DNA from: Streptomyces sp. NBC_00443
Lineage (GTDB): Bacteria; Actinomycetota; Actinomycetes; Streptomycetales; Streptomycetaceae
Assembly: GCF_036014175.1 (NCBI RefSeq)
Contig: NZ_CP107917.1
Coordinates: 8,060,001-8,124,000 of the forward strand
Reading direction: 5' to 3'
Length of the DNA: 64,000 nucleotides
The translations under genes were made by a program, and so were the position numbers. Positions within the stretch are counted from its first letter, which is position 1. Every line of letters starts with the position of its first letter. Shown here piece by piece: positions 8,468 through 16,366 of the stretch. The notes below the pieces were generated by a model, which saw nothing but the letters and a program-made list of their open reading frames with translations, ran no database searches and was not told the origin of the DNA.

Positions 8468-10006
8468 TCACAGCTTCACGTCCGGGTGGGCGGCGAGCAG
8501 GGTCTCGACCGTGTCGGCCTCCTCGGGCCGCTTGTCCTCGCGGTAGCGGACCACGCGCGCGAAGCGGAGTGTCACGGCGGCCGGGTAGCGGGTGGAGCGC
8601 TGCAGGCCGTCGTAGGCGATCTCGACGACCAGTTCGGGGCGTACGGTCACCCCCCAGCCCTGGTGTTCCACGGCGAGTTCCTGGAGCCGCTCGGTCTGCC
8701 AGGTCAGCATCGTGTCGGTCATGCCCTTGAAGGTCTTACCGAGCATGGTGAAGGATCCGTCCGCCGTGCGGGCGCCCAGGTGGAGGTTGGAGAGCTTGCC
8801 GGTCCTGCGGCCGTGGCCCCATTCGGCGGCCAGTACCACCAGGTCCAGGGTGTGCACGGGCTTGACCTTCAGCCATGAGGCGCCGCGACGGCCCGCGCTG
8901 TAGGGCGCGTCGAGCGCCTTGACGACGACGCCCTCGTGGCCGCGCTTCAGGGTCTCGGCGAGGAAGTCCTCGGCCCGAGCGAGGTCCTCGGGCCCGGACA
9001 CCGGGCTGCGGCGCACGCGCATCGGCTCGGGGACCAGCCGGGCCAGTTCCGTGTGCCGTTCCGCGAAGGGCAGGTCGAGCAGGTCGCGGTCGTCGACGGA
9101 CAGCGCGTCGAAGAAGACGGGGGAGACGGGGACCTCCCTGGCCGCCGTCGCCACGTCCACGCGGGAGCCGACGCGGCCGGCGGTCTCCTGGAAGGAACGG
9201 GGGCGGCCCCCGTCGTCGAAGGCGATGACCTCACCGTCCAGGATGAAGCGGTCGCCTCTCAACCCCCGTGCGGTCGACGTCAGTTCGGGAAGCCGGTCGG
9301 TGATGTCGTCCAGGGTGCGGGTGTAGATCCGTACGGCGTCGCCGTCCCGGTGCACTTGCACGCGGATGCCGTCCAGCTTCTCCTCGACCACGCAGGCGCC
9401 GAGCTTGTCGACCGCCTCGGCCACCGAGGAGGCGCTGTGCGCCAGCATCGGCAGGACCGGGCGGCCGACGGTGAGCCGGAAGCGTTCGAGGGCGGCGGGT
9501 CCGTCCGCGAGCAGGGCCTCGGCCACCGTCTGCAGCGACCCGGCGAGCATCACCGCCCGCCGCACGTCCGAAGAAGGCGCCTCGGTCGCCTGCGCCAGCC
9601 CCTCCACCGCGACGGCATCCAGCGCGCCCTGCCGCACCTCGCCCGTGATCAGCCCGAACAGGAAGCGCTGCTCGTGCTCGGTGGCAGCGCCCATCAACTC
9701 GCCGACCATACGGGCCCGTTCGGCCTGCGAGCCGGTGCCGGAGACCTTGCCGAGCCCGGTCAGCCGGGCGTCCACCTCGCGCACCGTGAGCGTCGGCTCG
9801 GCGGCCGGGGCGACCGGCCGGCTCAGCACCTTCCAGCCGATGCCGAGCCGCCCCTGCGGCAGCCGTCCCGCCAGATACGGGATGACGATCGGTACGTCGT
9901 CCGCCTCGGCGTCCCGGAACAGCTCCGCGAGCAGAGCGATCTTCCGGGACCGCGCCGAGGTCGCGGCGACCTCCTGGGACACCTGGGCCAGCCGGGTCAG
10001 CAGCAT
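8468..10006 (-). CDS. ATP-dependent DNA ligase
   Basis: 512 aa from the ATG at 10006 (MLLTRLAQVS). Seals nicks in duplex DNA using ATP; bacteria with this enzyme also have the NAD-dependent LigA. An amino-terminal helical DNA-binding domain spans about 1-180. The adenylation domain carries the lysine K210 in EEKLDGIR, followed by DGEV and EGVVVK motifs, and an OB-fold lies at the carboxy end. Length and pattern match the Streptomyces/mycobacterial LigB group. An in-frame extension upstream to 10165 overlaps the neighbouring flavoprotein gene and is not credible. Confidence 0.9.
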   Translation of the reverse strand: MLLTRLAQVSQEVAATSARSRKIALLAELFRDAEADDVPIVIPYLAGRLPQGRLGIGWKVLSRPVAPAAEPTLTVREVDARLTGLGKVSGTGSQAERARMVGELMGAATEHEQRFLFGLITGEVRQGALDAVAVEGLAQATEAPSSDVRRAVMLAGSLQTVAEALLADGPAALERFRLTVGRPVLPMLAHSASSVAEAVDKLGACVVEEKLDGIRVQVHRDGDAVRIYTRTLDDITDRLPELTSTARGLRGDRFILDGEVIAFDDGGRPRSFQETAGRVGSRVDVATAAREVPVSPVFFDALSVDDRDLLDLPFAERHTELARLVPEPMRVRRSPVSGPEDLARAEDFLAETLKRGHEGVVVKALDAPYSAGRRGASWLKVKPVHTLDLVVLAAEWGHGRRTGKLSNLHLGARTADGSFTMLGKTFKGMTDTMLTWQTERLQELAVEHQGWGVTVRPELVVEIAYDGLQRSTRYPAAVTLRFARVVRYREDKRPEEADTVETLLAAHPDVKL

Positions 10007-10035
10007 GCAGCCATGGTGCAACGGAGGCGGCCGCT

Positions 10036-10983
10036 CTACACCCCCGCGGCCGCGTCGATGTCGGCGATCAGCATCTCCCCGTTGATGGTCGCCCCGGCGC
10101 GGTAGCCGCCCGCCGCCGCGTTCACGACCTGCTCGCCGAACCCCATCGCGTTGCCCGCGGTCCACACGCCCGGCACGGAGGTCAGGCCCGTCGCGTCGAC
10201 CACCGGGTAGGCGCCGAAGGGCGTCTCGGTCATCTCGGCGCCGAGCCGCTGGAGCAGCGCGGTCTGCGGGATCGGGCGGGGCGCGACGAACAGCGCCTGG
10301 CGGTCGTGGACCGCACCTCCCCCAGAGGGGGTACCCCCAGCCAGCCGCACTCCGGTGAGCCGGTCGTCCTCGACCACCAGCCCCGCGACCTCGCCGGGAA
10401 CGACCTGCACGCCCGCGGCGGCCAGCCTGCGCAGGTCGTCGTCCGGCAGGCTGTCCTCGGCGACCTCATGCAGGAAGAAGGTCACGTCCTTGGACCACTG
10501 GGAGACCATCAGCGCCTGGTGCACGCTCAGGGGGCCGGTCGCCAGCACTCCGAAGGCCTGATCGCGTACCTCCCAGCCGTGGCAGTACGGGCAGTGCAGC
10601 ACATCGCGCCCGAAGCGCTCGGCGACGCCGGGGACGGCGGGCAGCTCGTCCCTGAGGCCGGTGGTGATCACCAGCCGCCGGGCGCGCACGGTGCGTCCGC
10701 TCGCCAACTCGACCGCGAAGTCCTCGCCCTGGGTGACGTCCACGGCGGTGTCCCGGACGAGTTCCACGCCGTACCGGGCGATCTCCTCGCGGCCGACCGC
10801 CAGGAACTCGGCGGGGGACATGCCGTCCCGGGTCAGATAGCCCTGCATGTGCGCGGCGGGCGCGTTGCGCGGCTCGCCCGCGTCGACGACCAGGGTGCGG
10901 CGCCGGGCCCGGCCCAGGACGAGGGCGGCCGAGAGGCCCGCCGCACCGCCTCCCACGACGATCACTTCGTACGTTTCGGTCAT
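10036..10983 (-). CDS. Thioredoxin reductase-like NAD(P)/FAD oxidoreductase
   Basis: 315 aa from ATG 10983 (MTETYEVIVVGGGAAG). FAD-binding GGGAAG at 11-16, redox-active C131-P-Y-C134 followed by HGWEVRDQ, a partly degenerate NAD(P)-binding region, and a carboxy-terminal FAD contact near TAGNAMG. This is the low-molecular-weight thioredoxin-reductase fold, but no thioredoxin gene is nearby, so the partner is unknown. An in-frame GGTPSGGG insertion is encoded by a short palindromic repeat. Divergent from an XRE-cupin regulator with a shared operator region. Confidence 0.85.
   Translation of the reverse strand: MTETYEVIVVGGGAAGLSAALVLGRARRRTLVVDAGEPRNAPAAHMQGYLTRDGMSPAEFLAVGREEIARYGVELVRDTAVDVTQGEDFAVELASGRTVRARRLVITTGLRDELPAVPGVAERFGRDVLHCPYCHGWEVRDQAFGVLATGPLSVHQALMVSQWSKDVTFFLHEVAEDSLPDDDLRRLAAAGVQVVPGEVAGLVVEDDRLTGVRLAGGTPSGGGAVHDRQALFVAPRPIPQTALLQRLGAEMTETPFGAYPVVDATGLTSVPGVWTAGNAMGFGEQVVNAAAGGYRAGATINGEMLIADIDAAAGV
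10317..10342. repeat. Palindromic mini-repeat inserted in frame
   Basis: The stretch from 10317 holds CCTCCCCC, AGAGGGGG, TACCCCC and can fold on itself. It adds about 8 residues (GGTPSGGG) between VRLA and AVHD of the flavoprotein. I recall similar C/G-rich palindromes scattered in Streptomyces genomes; that is recollection, not shown here. Confidence 0.45.
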
Positions 10984-11024
10984 GGTGACCACCTCCACCC
11001 AGACCGTGCCGCGGAGGGCGCGGG

Positions 11025-11054
11025 ATTGACAAACAAGTTTGCCGAAACTGCAAT
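11025..11054. promoter_or_regulatory. Divergent promoters with central palindrome CAAAC-AA-GTTTG
   Basis: Perfect inverted repeat at 11030-11041. Rightward: TTGACA (11026-11031), 17-bp spacer, TGCAAT (11049-11054), giving a start site at or next to the ATG at 11061. Leftward: TTGCAG (11053-11048) and GTCAAT (11030-11025), also 17 bp apart. The palindrome overlaps both promoters, a natural operator for the XRE protein. Confidence 0.55.
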
Positions 11055-11060
11055 ACCGGC

Positions 11061-11636
11061 ATGAGTACCGACGAAGTTCTCGCGGGCGTGGGTCCCAGGC
11101 TGCGGCAGATGCGCAAGGAGCGCGAGGTGAGTCTCGCTTCGCTGTCCGAGGTGACCGGCATCTCGGTGAGCACGCTCTCCCGGCTGGAGTCCGGCCTGCG
11201 CAAACCCAGCCTGGAACTGCTGCTGCCGATCGCGCGGGCGCACCAGGTGCCGCTGGACGAGCTGGTCGGCAATCCCGTCGTCGGCGATCCGAGGGTGCGC
11301 GCCACCAAACCGATCGAGCAGTACGGCCGCAAGCACTGGCCGCTCACCCGCCAGCCCGGCGGCCTCCAGGCCTTCAAGGTGCTCGAACCGCAGCGCAGGC
11401 TCGAACCGGAGCCACGGACGCACGAGGGCTACGAATGGCTGTACGTCCTGTCGGGCAGACTGCGGCTGGTGCTCGGCGAGCACGACGTGGTGCTCGCGGC
11501 GGGAGAGGCCGCCGAGTTCGACACGCGGGTGCCGCACTGGTTCGGGTCGACGGGTGAGGGGCCGGTGGAGTTCCTCAGTCTGTTCGGTCCGCAGGGGGAG
11601 CGGATGCATGTGCGGGCGCGGCCCAAGAAGTCGTGA
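11061..11636 (+). CDS. XRE family regulator with cupin sensor domain
   Basis: 191 aa. Amino-terminal helix-turn-helix of the XRE/Cro type (about 10-65, EVSLASLSEVTGISVSTLSRLESG) followed by a cupin-2 barrel (about 105-180, EGYEWLYVLSGRLRLVLGEHDVVLAAGEAAEFD). Such proteins usually regulate a neighbouring metabolic gene in response to a small ligand. No Shine-Dalgarno sequence precedes the ATG, and promoter spacing places the transcription start at the start codon, so the mRNA is probably leaderless. Likely controls the divergent flavoprotein gene and itself. Confidence 0.87.
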   Translation: MSTDEVLAGVGPRLRQMRKEREVSLASLSEVTGISVSTLSRLESGLRKPSLELLLPIARAHQVPLDELVGNPVVGDPRVRATKPIEQYGRKHWPLTRQPGGLQAFKVLEPQRRLEPEPRTHEGYEWLYVLSGRLRLVLGEHDVVLAAGEAAEFDTRVPHWFGSTGEGPVEFLSLFGPQGERMHVRARPKKS

Positions 11637-11675
11637 CGCACATGACTGTCCCCACATGACTGTTCCCTGATCGGC

Positions 11676-11687
11676 AAGCGACCGCTT
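11676..11687. promoter_or_regulatory. Palindrome AAGCG-AC-CGCTT before the MDR/acyl-CoA dehydrogenase operon
   Basis: Perfect 5-bp arms, 53 bp upstream of the first start codon, followed by a TAGTAT -10-like hexamer at 11687-11692. The position and form suggest an operator for a TetR-type regulator encoded outside this cluster. Confidence 0.4.
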
Positions 11688-11739
11688 AGTATGCGAACCG
11701 ACCCCGGTCAGACGAAGCAGTCCCCCGTGGAGGCACCGC

Positions 11740-12717
11740 ATGCAGGCATGGCAAGTGCACGAGAACGGCGAGCCGAGCGAGGTGATGCGGCTCGAGGACG
11801 TCGAGACGCCCACGCCCGGTGACGGCCAGATCCTGCTGAAGGTGCGTGCCGCGAACATCAACTTCCCGGACGCCCTGTTGTGCCGGGGCCAGTACCAGGT
11901 CCGGCCGCCGCTGCCCTTCACGCCGGGCGTGGAGATCTGCGGTGAGACCGGGGACGGGCGCCGTGTGCTGGCCAACCCCGCGCTGCCGTACGGCGGTTTC
12001 GCCGAGTACGCCGTCGCGGACGCCCGCGCCGTCCTGCCCGCCCCCGAGGCACTGGACGACGCCGAGGCCGCCGCCCTGCACATCGGCTACCAGACCGGCT
12101 GGTTCGGCCTGCACCGGCGGGCCGGTCTGGAAGCCGGCGAGACGCTGCTCGTCCACGCTGCCGCTGGAGGGGTCGGCAGCGCGGCCGTGCAGCTCGGCAA
12201 GGCGGCCGGGGCGAGGGTCATCGGTGTCGTGGGCGGTGCGGACAAGGCGGCCGTCGCCCGTGAGCTGGGCTGTGACGTCGTCATCGACCGGCGTGCCGAG
12301 GACGTCATCGGCTCCGTGAAGGAGGCCACCGGCGGCCGGGGCGCCGACGTCATCTACGACCCCGTCGGCGGCGAGGCGTACGCCCAGTCCGCCAAGGTCG
12401 TCGCCTTCGAGGGCCGGATCGTGGTCGTCGGCTTCGCGAGCGGCACGATCCCCAGCCCGGCGCTCAACCACGCGCTGGTGAAGAACTACTCGGTCCTCGG
12501 TCTGCACTGGGGTCTGTACAACACCAAGAACCCGAAGCTGATCCAGCACTGCCACGAGCGGCTGACCGAGCTGGCCGCCCGGGGCGCGATCAAGCCGCTG
12601 GTGAGCGAGCGAGTGCCGCTGAGCGGGGCCGCCGTCGCCGTCCAGAAGGTCGCCGACGGCGTCACCACCGGCCGTATCGCCGTCGTGCCGTCGCTGCAGA
12701 ACGGAGCCGCCGCATGA
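11740..12717 (+). CDS. NADPH:quinone oxidoreductase-like MDR protein
   Basis: 325 aa. Medium-chain dehydrogenase/reductase of the zinc-free quinone oxidoreductase type: a GroES-like amino half (PFTPGVEICGE) and the NADP-binding motif HAAAGGVGSAAVQLGKAAGA in the middle. No zinc-ligand cysteines. Start ATG with GGAGG upstream. It overlaps the next gene by 4 bp (ATGA), so it belongs to a three-gene operon with two acyl-CoA dehydrogenases, pointing to an enoyl-thioester or enone-reducing role in catabolism. That role is inference. Confidence 0.85.
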   Translation: MQAWQVHENGEPSEVMRLEDVETPTPGDGQILLKVRAANINFPDALLCRGQYQVRPPLPFTPGVEICGETGDGRRVLANPALPYGGFAEYAVADARAVLPAPEALDDAEAAALHIGYQTGWFGLHRRAGLEAGETLLVHAAAGGVGSAAVQLGKAAGARVIGVVGGADKAAVARELGCDVVIDRRAEDVIGSVKEATGGRGADVIYDPVGGEAYAQSAKVVAFEGRIVVVGFASGTIPSPALNHALVKNYSVLGLHWGLYNTKNPKLIQHCHERLTELAARGAIKPLVSERVPLSGAAVAVQKVADGVTTGRIAVVPSLQNGAAA

Positions 12718-13898
12718 CGATCGACGCTTCCGAACTCCGGCGCCGGACGGGCGAGTTGCTGGACGCCCATCCGCCCACCGGCACGGACCGGCTGGACTTC
12801 CTGCGCGCCCGCTTCGACGCGGGTCTGGCGTGGGTGCACTACCCCGAGGGCCTCGGCGGACTCGGCGCGCCCCGCTCCCTCCAGGCCGTCGTGGACGCCG
12901 AGCTGGAGGCCGCGGGCGCCCCCGACAACGACCCGCGGCGCATCGGGATCGGGCTGGGCATGGCCGCGCCGACGATCCTGAAGTACGGCACCGAGGAGCA
13001 GAAGCAGCGGTTCCTGCGGCCCCTGTGGACGGGTGAGGAGGTCTGGTGCCAGCTCTTCAGCGAGCCCGGCGCCGGATCCGACCTCGCCGCGCTCAGGACG
13101 CGCGCCGTGCGAGAGGGCGAGGACTGGGTCGTCAACGGGCAGAAGGTCTGGACGTCCAGCGCCCATATCGCCCGCTGGGCCATCCTCATCGCCCGCACCG
13201 ACCCGGACGTGCCCAAGCACGCGGGCATCACCTACTTCCTCTGTGACATGACCGACCCCGGCGTCGAGGTCCGGCCACTGCGGCAGATCACCGGTGAGGC
13301 CGAGTTCAACGAGGTCTTCCTCACCGACGTCCGCATCCCGGACGCACGTCGCCTCGGCGAGGTCGGCGACGGCTGGCGGGTCGCGCAGACCACGCTGAAC
13401 AACGAGCGCGTCGCGATCGGCGGCATGCGGCTGCCCCGCGAGGGCGGCATGATCGGCCCGATCGCCGGGACCTGGCGCGAGCGGCCCGAGCTGCGCACCC
13501 ATGACCTGCACCAGCGGCTGCTGAAGCTGTGGGTGGAGTCCGAGGTCTCCCGCCTCACCGCGGAGCGGCTGCGCCAGCAGCTCGTCGCGGGCCAGCCCGG
13601 CCCCGAGGGTGCCGGTATGAAGCTCGCCTTCGCCCGCCTCAACCAGGAGATCAGCGGCCTGGAGGTCGAACTGCGCGGCGAGGAAGGTCTGTTGTACGAC
13701 GACTGGACCATGCGCCGCCCGGAGCTCGTGGACTTCACCGGCCGCGACGCCGGATACCGCTACCTCCGCTCCAAGGGCAACAGCATCGAGGGCGGGACCA
13801 GCGAGGTCCTGCTGAACATCGTCGCCGAGCGCGTCCTGGGCCTGCCGTCCGAGCCGCGCACCGACAAGGACGTCGCATGGAAGGACCTCGCCCGATGA
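12714..13898 (+). CDS. Acyl-CoA dehydrogenase, subunit 1 of a pair
   Basis: 394 aa. Acyl-CoA dehydrogenase fold with the FAD segment FSEPGAGSDLAALRT and VNGQKVWTSSAH; the carboxy end KGNSIEGGTSEVLLNIVAERVLGLP keeps the GGTSE motif. It overlaps both neighbours by 4 bp (ATGA). Two adjacent, dissimilar acyl-CoA dehydrogenases like this resemble actinobacterial heteromeric enzymes (for example those for steroid side chains), in which the larger partner carries the catalytic residue. Substrate unknown. Confidence 0.87.
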   Translation: MTIDASELRRRTGELLDAHPPTGTDRLDFLRARFDAGLAWVHYPEGLGGLGAPRSLQAVVDAELEAAGAPDNDPRRIGIGLGMAAPTILKYGTEEQKQRFLRPLWTGEEVWCQLFSEPGAGSDLAALRTRAVREGEDWVVNGQKVWTSSAHIARWAILIARTDPDVPKHAGITYFLCDMTDPGVEVRPLRQITGEAEFNEVFLTDVRIPDARRLGEVGDGWRVAQTTLNNERVAIGGMRLPREGGMIGPIAGTWRERPELRTHDLHQRLLKLWVESEVSRLTAERLRQQLVAGQPGPEGAGMKLAFARLNQEISGLEVELRGEEGLLYDDWTMRRPELVDFTGRDAGYRYLRSKGNSIEGGTSEVLLNIVAERVLGLPSEPRTDKDVAWKDLAR

Positions 13899-14980
13899 CG
13901 AAGCAGCGCGACTTGTTGTACTCGGAGGAGGAAGAGGCACTGCGGGCCGCCGTACGGGACCTGCTCGCCGATCACTGCGACGCGCCCGGCGTCATCGCGC
14001 GCACCGAGTCGGACGCCCCGCACGACCTCGCGGCCTGGAAGGCGCTCGCGGACGGGATGGGCCTGGCCGGGCTCCTGGTCCCGGAGGAGCAGGGCGGCCA
14101 GGGTGCCACCCACCGCGAAGTCGCCGTCGTGCTGGAGGAGCTGGGGCGCGCGGTGGCGCCCGTGCCGTTCCTGACCAGTGCTGTCGTGGCCACGGAGGCC
14201 CTGCTCGGCTGCGAGACCGACGCGGGCCTGCTGGCCGAGCTGGCGTCCGGGCGGCGGATCGGCGCCCTCGGCGTGGCACTGAACGTGGCTCCAGGCGGCG
14301 CCTACAAGGTCGTACGGCATGAGGGCGGCGCCCTGCACGGGGAGCTGACCGGCATCGCGGACGCGGCCGTCGCCGACGTGCTGCTCGTGCCCGCGGACGA
14401 CGGCGGGCTGTACGCGGTCGACTCCGAGGCCGTGACCGTCACCCCGCAGGTGTCCCTGGACCTGACCCGGCCGGTGGCGACGGTGCGCCTGGACGGGGCG
14501 TCCGGGCGGCTGCTGGGGCCCGCCGAACCCGCCGTACGACGCGCCCTGCGCGCCGGAGCCGGGCTGCTCGCCTCCGAGCAGTTCGGGCTCGCCGAATGGA
14601 CGTTGACCGAGACGGTCCGCTATCTGAAGGACCGCAAGCAGTTCAACCGGCCCGTCGGCGGCTTCCAGGCGCTCAAGCACCGGCTCGCCCAGCTGTGGCT
14701 GGAGGTCGTCAACGTCCGCGCCGCCGCCCGGGGCGCCGCAGACGCGCTCGCGACGGGGAACGACGTCGACGTGGCGGTGGCCGTCGCCCAGGCCTACGCG
14801 GCGCCCGTCGCGGTGCACGCCGCCGAGGAGGCGCTGCAACTGCACGCCGGAATCGGGATGACCTGGGAGCACCCGGTCCACCTGTACCTGAAGCGTGCCA
14901 AGGCCGACTCCATCGCCTACGGGACGGCAGGCGCCCACCGTGCGGCCCTGGCCGAACTCGTCGACCTGCAGGCTCCCTGA
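13895..14980 (+). CDS. Acyl-CoA dehydrogenase, subunit 2 of a pair
   Basis: 361 aa from ATG 13895 (MTKQRDLLYSEEEEALRAAV). A shorter acyl-CoA dehydrogenase with weaker middle-domain motifs; LLVPEEQGGQGATH and the RKQFNRPVGGFQALKHRLAQ helix are recognisable. Probably the second chain of an alpha2beta2 enzyme with the preceding gene. The frame also remains open upstream to 13529, but that part merely shadows subunit 1. A strong terminator follows 23 bp later. Confidence 0.86.
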   Translation: MTKQRDLLYSEEEEALRAAVRDLLADHCDAPGVIARTESDAPHDLAAWKALADGMGLAGLLVPEEQGGQGATHREVAVVLEELGRAVAPVPFLTSAVVATEALLGCETDAGLLAELASGRRIGALGVALNVAPGGAYKVVRHEGGALHGELTGIADAAVADVLLVPADDGGLYAVDSEAVTVTPQVSLDLTRPVATVRLDGASGRLLGPAEPAVRRALRAGAGLLASEQFGLAEWTLTETVRYLKDRKQFNRPVGGFQALKHRLAQLWLEVVNVRAAARGAADALATGNDVDVAVAVAQAYAAPVAVHAAEEALQLHAGIGMTWEHPVHLYLKRAKADSIAYGTAGAHRAALAELVDLQAP

Positions 14981-15003
14981 CGTACACCTGAGCGAACCGC
15001 GCG

Positions 15004-15034
15004 AAAAGCCCGCCCCACCTGGGGCGGGCCTTTT
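15004..15034 (+). terminator. Rho-independent terminator of the acyl-CoA dehydrogenase operon
   Basis: Perfect 9-bp arms GCCCGCCCC/GGGGCGGGC with a 4-nt loop, AAAA before and CTTTT after. A textbook intrinsic terminator 23 bp past the operon stop. Confidence 0.85.
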
Positions 15035-15175
15035 CGTGTGCGCTGCACGGGTGAAGTGAACACAGGACGGCAGTCCGGCCAACTCGCCGCACAGCTCTGC
15101 TGTTTGGGGCATCGGAATCGCATACTCGCAGCGGTTCCCAACGCCTGAAACGCCCCTGTCAGGGAGGCAGAGCAC

Positions 15176-16042
15176 ATGGCCCTCACCACCCGTCGCAGAG
15201 CCCTCACCACCTTCGGCGCCGCCCTCGCGGGCGCGGTCGCCCTGCCCGCCACCGGCGCGCTGGCCGGCGAACAGAAGCACGGCCCCCGCCCGTTGTGGCG
15301 CGCCCACGCCCACAACGACTACGAGCACCCGCGCCCCCTCCTCGACGCCCTCGACCACCGCTTCGGCAGCCTCGAAGCCGACATCTACCTCGTGGGCGAC
15401 CAGCTCCTCGTCGCCCACGACCCCGAGGACCTCGACCCCACCCGCACGCTGGAGTCCCTCTACCTCGACCCGCTGGCCGCCCGCGTGCGGGCCAACCACG
15501 GCTCGGTCTACCGCGGACGCCGCAAGCCGATCCAGCTGCTCATCGACATCAAGACCGAGGGCGCGTCGACGTACCTCGAACTCGACAAGCACCTCAAGCG
15601 CTACAAGCACCTGTTCACGACCTACGCCCACGGCCGGGTCCTGCCCGGGGCGGTCACCGCCGTGATCTCCGGCGACCGTGCGGCCCGTGCGCCGATGGAG
15701 GCCCAGACCGTCCGCCGCGCCTTCTACGACGGCCGCCTCGCCGACCTCGGCAGCGCGGCGCCCGCCTCCTTCATCTCGCTCATCAGCGACAACTGGACGC
15801 TCAACTTCACCTGGCTGGGCGTCGGCGCCTTCCCGGACGCCGAGCGGCAGAAGCTGCGCGGCATCGTCCGGGCGGCGCACTCCCGCGGGCAGAAGGTGCG
15901 GTTCTGGGCCACCCCGGACGTGGCCGGCCCGGCCCGCGACGCGCTGTGGGGCGAACTGCTGGCCGCCGGCGTCGACTTCCTCAACACCGACGACCTCGCC
16001 GGCCTGGAGGCCTTCCTCGACGCCCGGCGGAGGACCTTCTAG
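15176..16042 (+). CDS. Secreted phosphodiesterase-like protein (PI-PLC/GDPD superfamily)
   Basis: 288 aa. An amino-terminal Tat-like signal (TTRRRALTTFGAALAGAVALPATGALA) is followed by a TIM-barrel of the PI-specific phospholipase C/glycerophosphodiesterase superfamily: HAHNDYEHPRPLLDAL at the strand-1 catalytic site, SLEADIYLVGDQLLVAHD, and LLIDIKTEG. These supply the His and acidic metal ligands of the family. The protein probably hydrolyses an extracellular phosphodiester; the substrate is unknown. GGGAGG precedes the ATG. Confidence 0.8.
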   Translation: MALTTRRRALTTFGAALAGAVALPATGALAGEQKHGPRPLWRAHAHNDYEHPRPLLDALDHRFGSLEADIYLVGDQLLVAHDPEDLDPTRTLESLYLDPLAARVRANHGSVYRGRRKPIQLLIDIKTEGASTYLELDKHLKRYKHLFTTYAHGRVLPGAVTAVISGDRAARAPMEAQTVRRAFYDGRLADLGSAAPASFISLISDNWTLNFTWLGVGAFPDAERQKLRGIVRAAHSRGQKVRFWATPDVAGPARDALWGELLAAGVDFLNTDDLAGLEAFLDARRRTF

Positions 16043-16168
16043 AACGCCGCGCGGGAACACCACACGTTCGGAGGACAGGTCAGCCGCCCGGACGAACCCT
16101 CCGCTACGCCACACTTGCGGCCGAACGCCGCGAACGTTGACAAGGCGGCGTGGCGGAGGAGGTTGACG

Positions 16169-16363
16169 ATGGCCATTTCCATCTCTGTGGTGTTGTTGCT
16201 GTTCATCCTGGCGGTGATCTTCGTCCGAAACGGCGGACTGAAGATCACCCATGCGCTGGTGTGCCTGCTGCTCGGCTTCTACCTGGCCAGCACAAGCATG
16301 GCGCCCACCATCAACAGCGGTCTGACGGCCACGGCGGACATCGTCAGCGGCCTCAGACCGTGA
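16169..16363 (+). CDS. Small conserved membrane protein
   Basis: 64 aa from ATG 16169, with GGAGGAGG upstream. An amino-terminal transmembrane helix (ISVVLLLFILAVIFV) and a second hydrophobic stretch (ALVCLLLGFYLAST) are visible, followed by a short polar tail TINSGLTATADIVSGL. I have the impression of similar short proteins in Streptomyces genomes, sometimes near integrative elements, but no such element is recognisable here. Function unknown. Confidence 0.65.
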   Translation: MAISISVVLLLFILAVIFVRNGGLKITHALVCLLLGFYLASTSMAPTINSGLTATADIVSGLRP

Positions 16364-16366
16364 ACG

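Noticed and set aside
15045..15075. Possible PHO box (GTTCACTTCACCC-like on the minus strand) before the phosphodiesterase gene
   Set aside because: Only one good unit and in the wrong orientation for the gene; not enough to call.
13760..16252. 830-codon minus-strand open frame
   Set aside because: Antisense to two good plus-strand genes and a terminator; composition is typical of a mirror frame.
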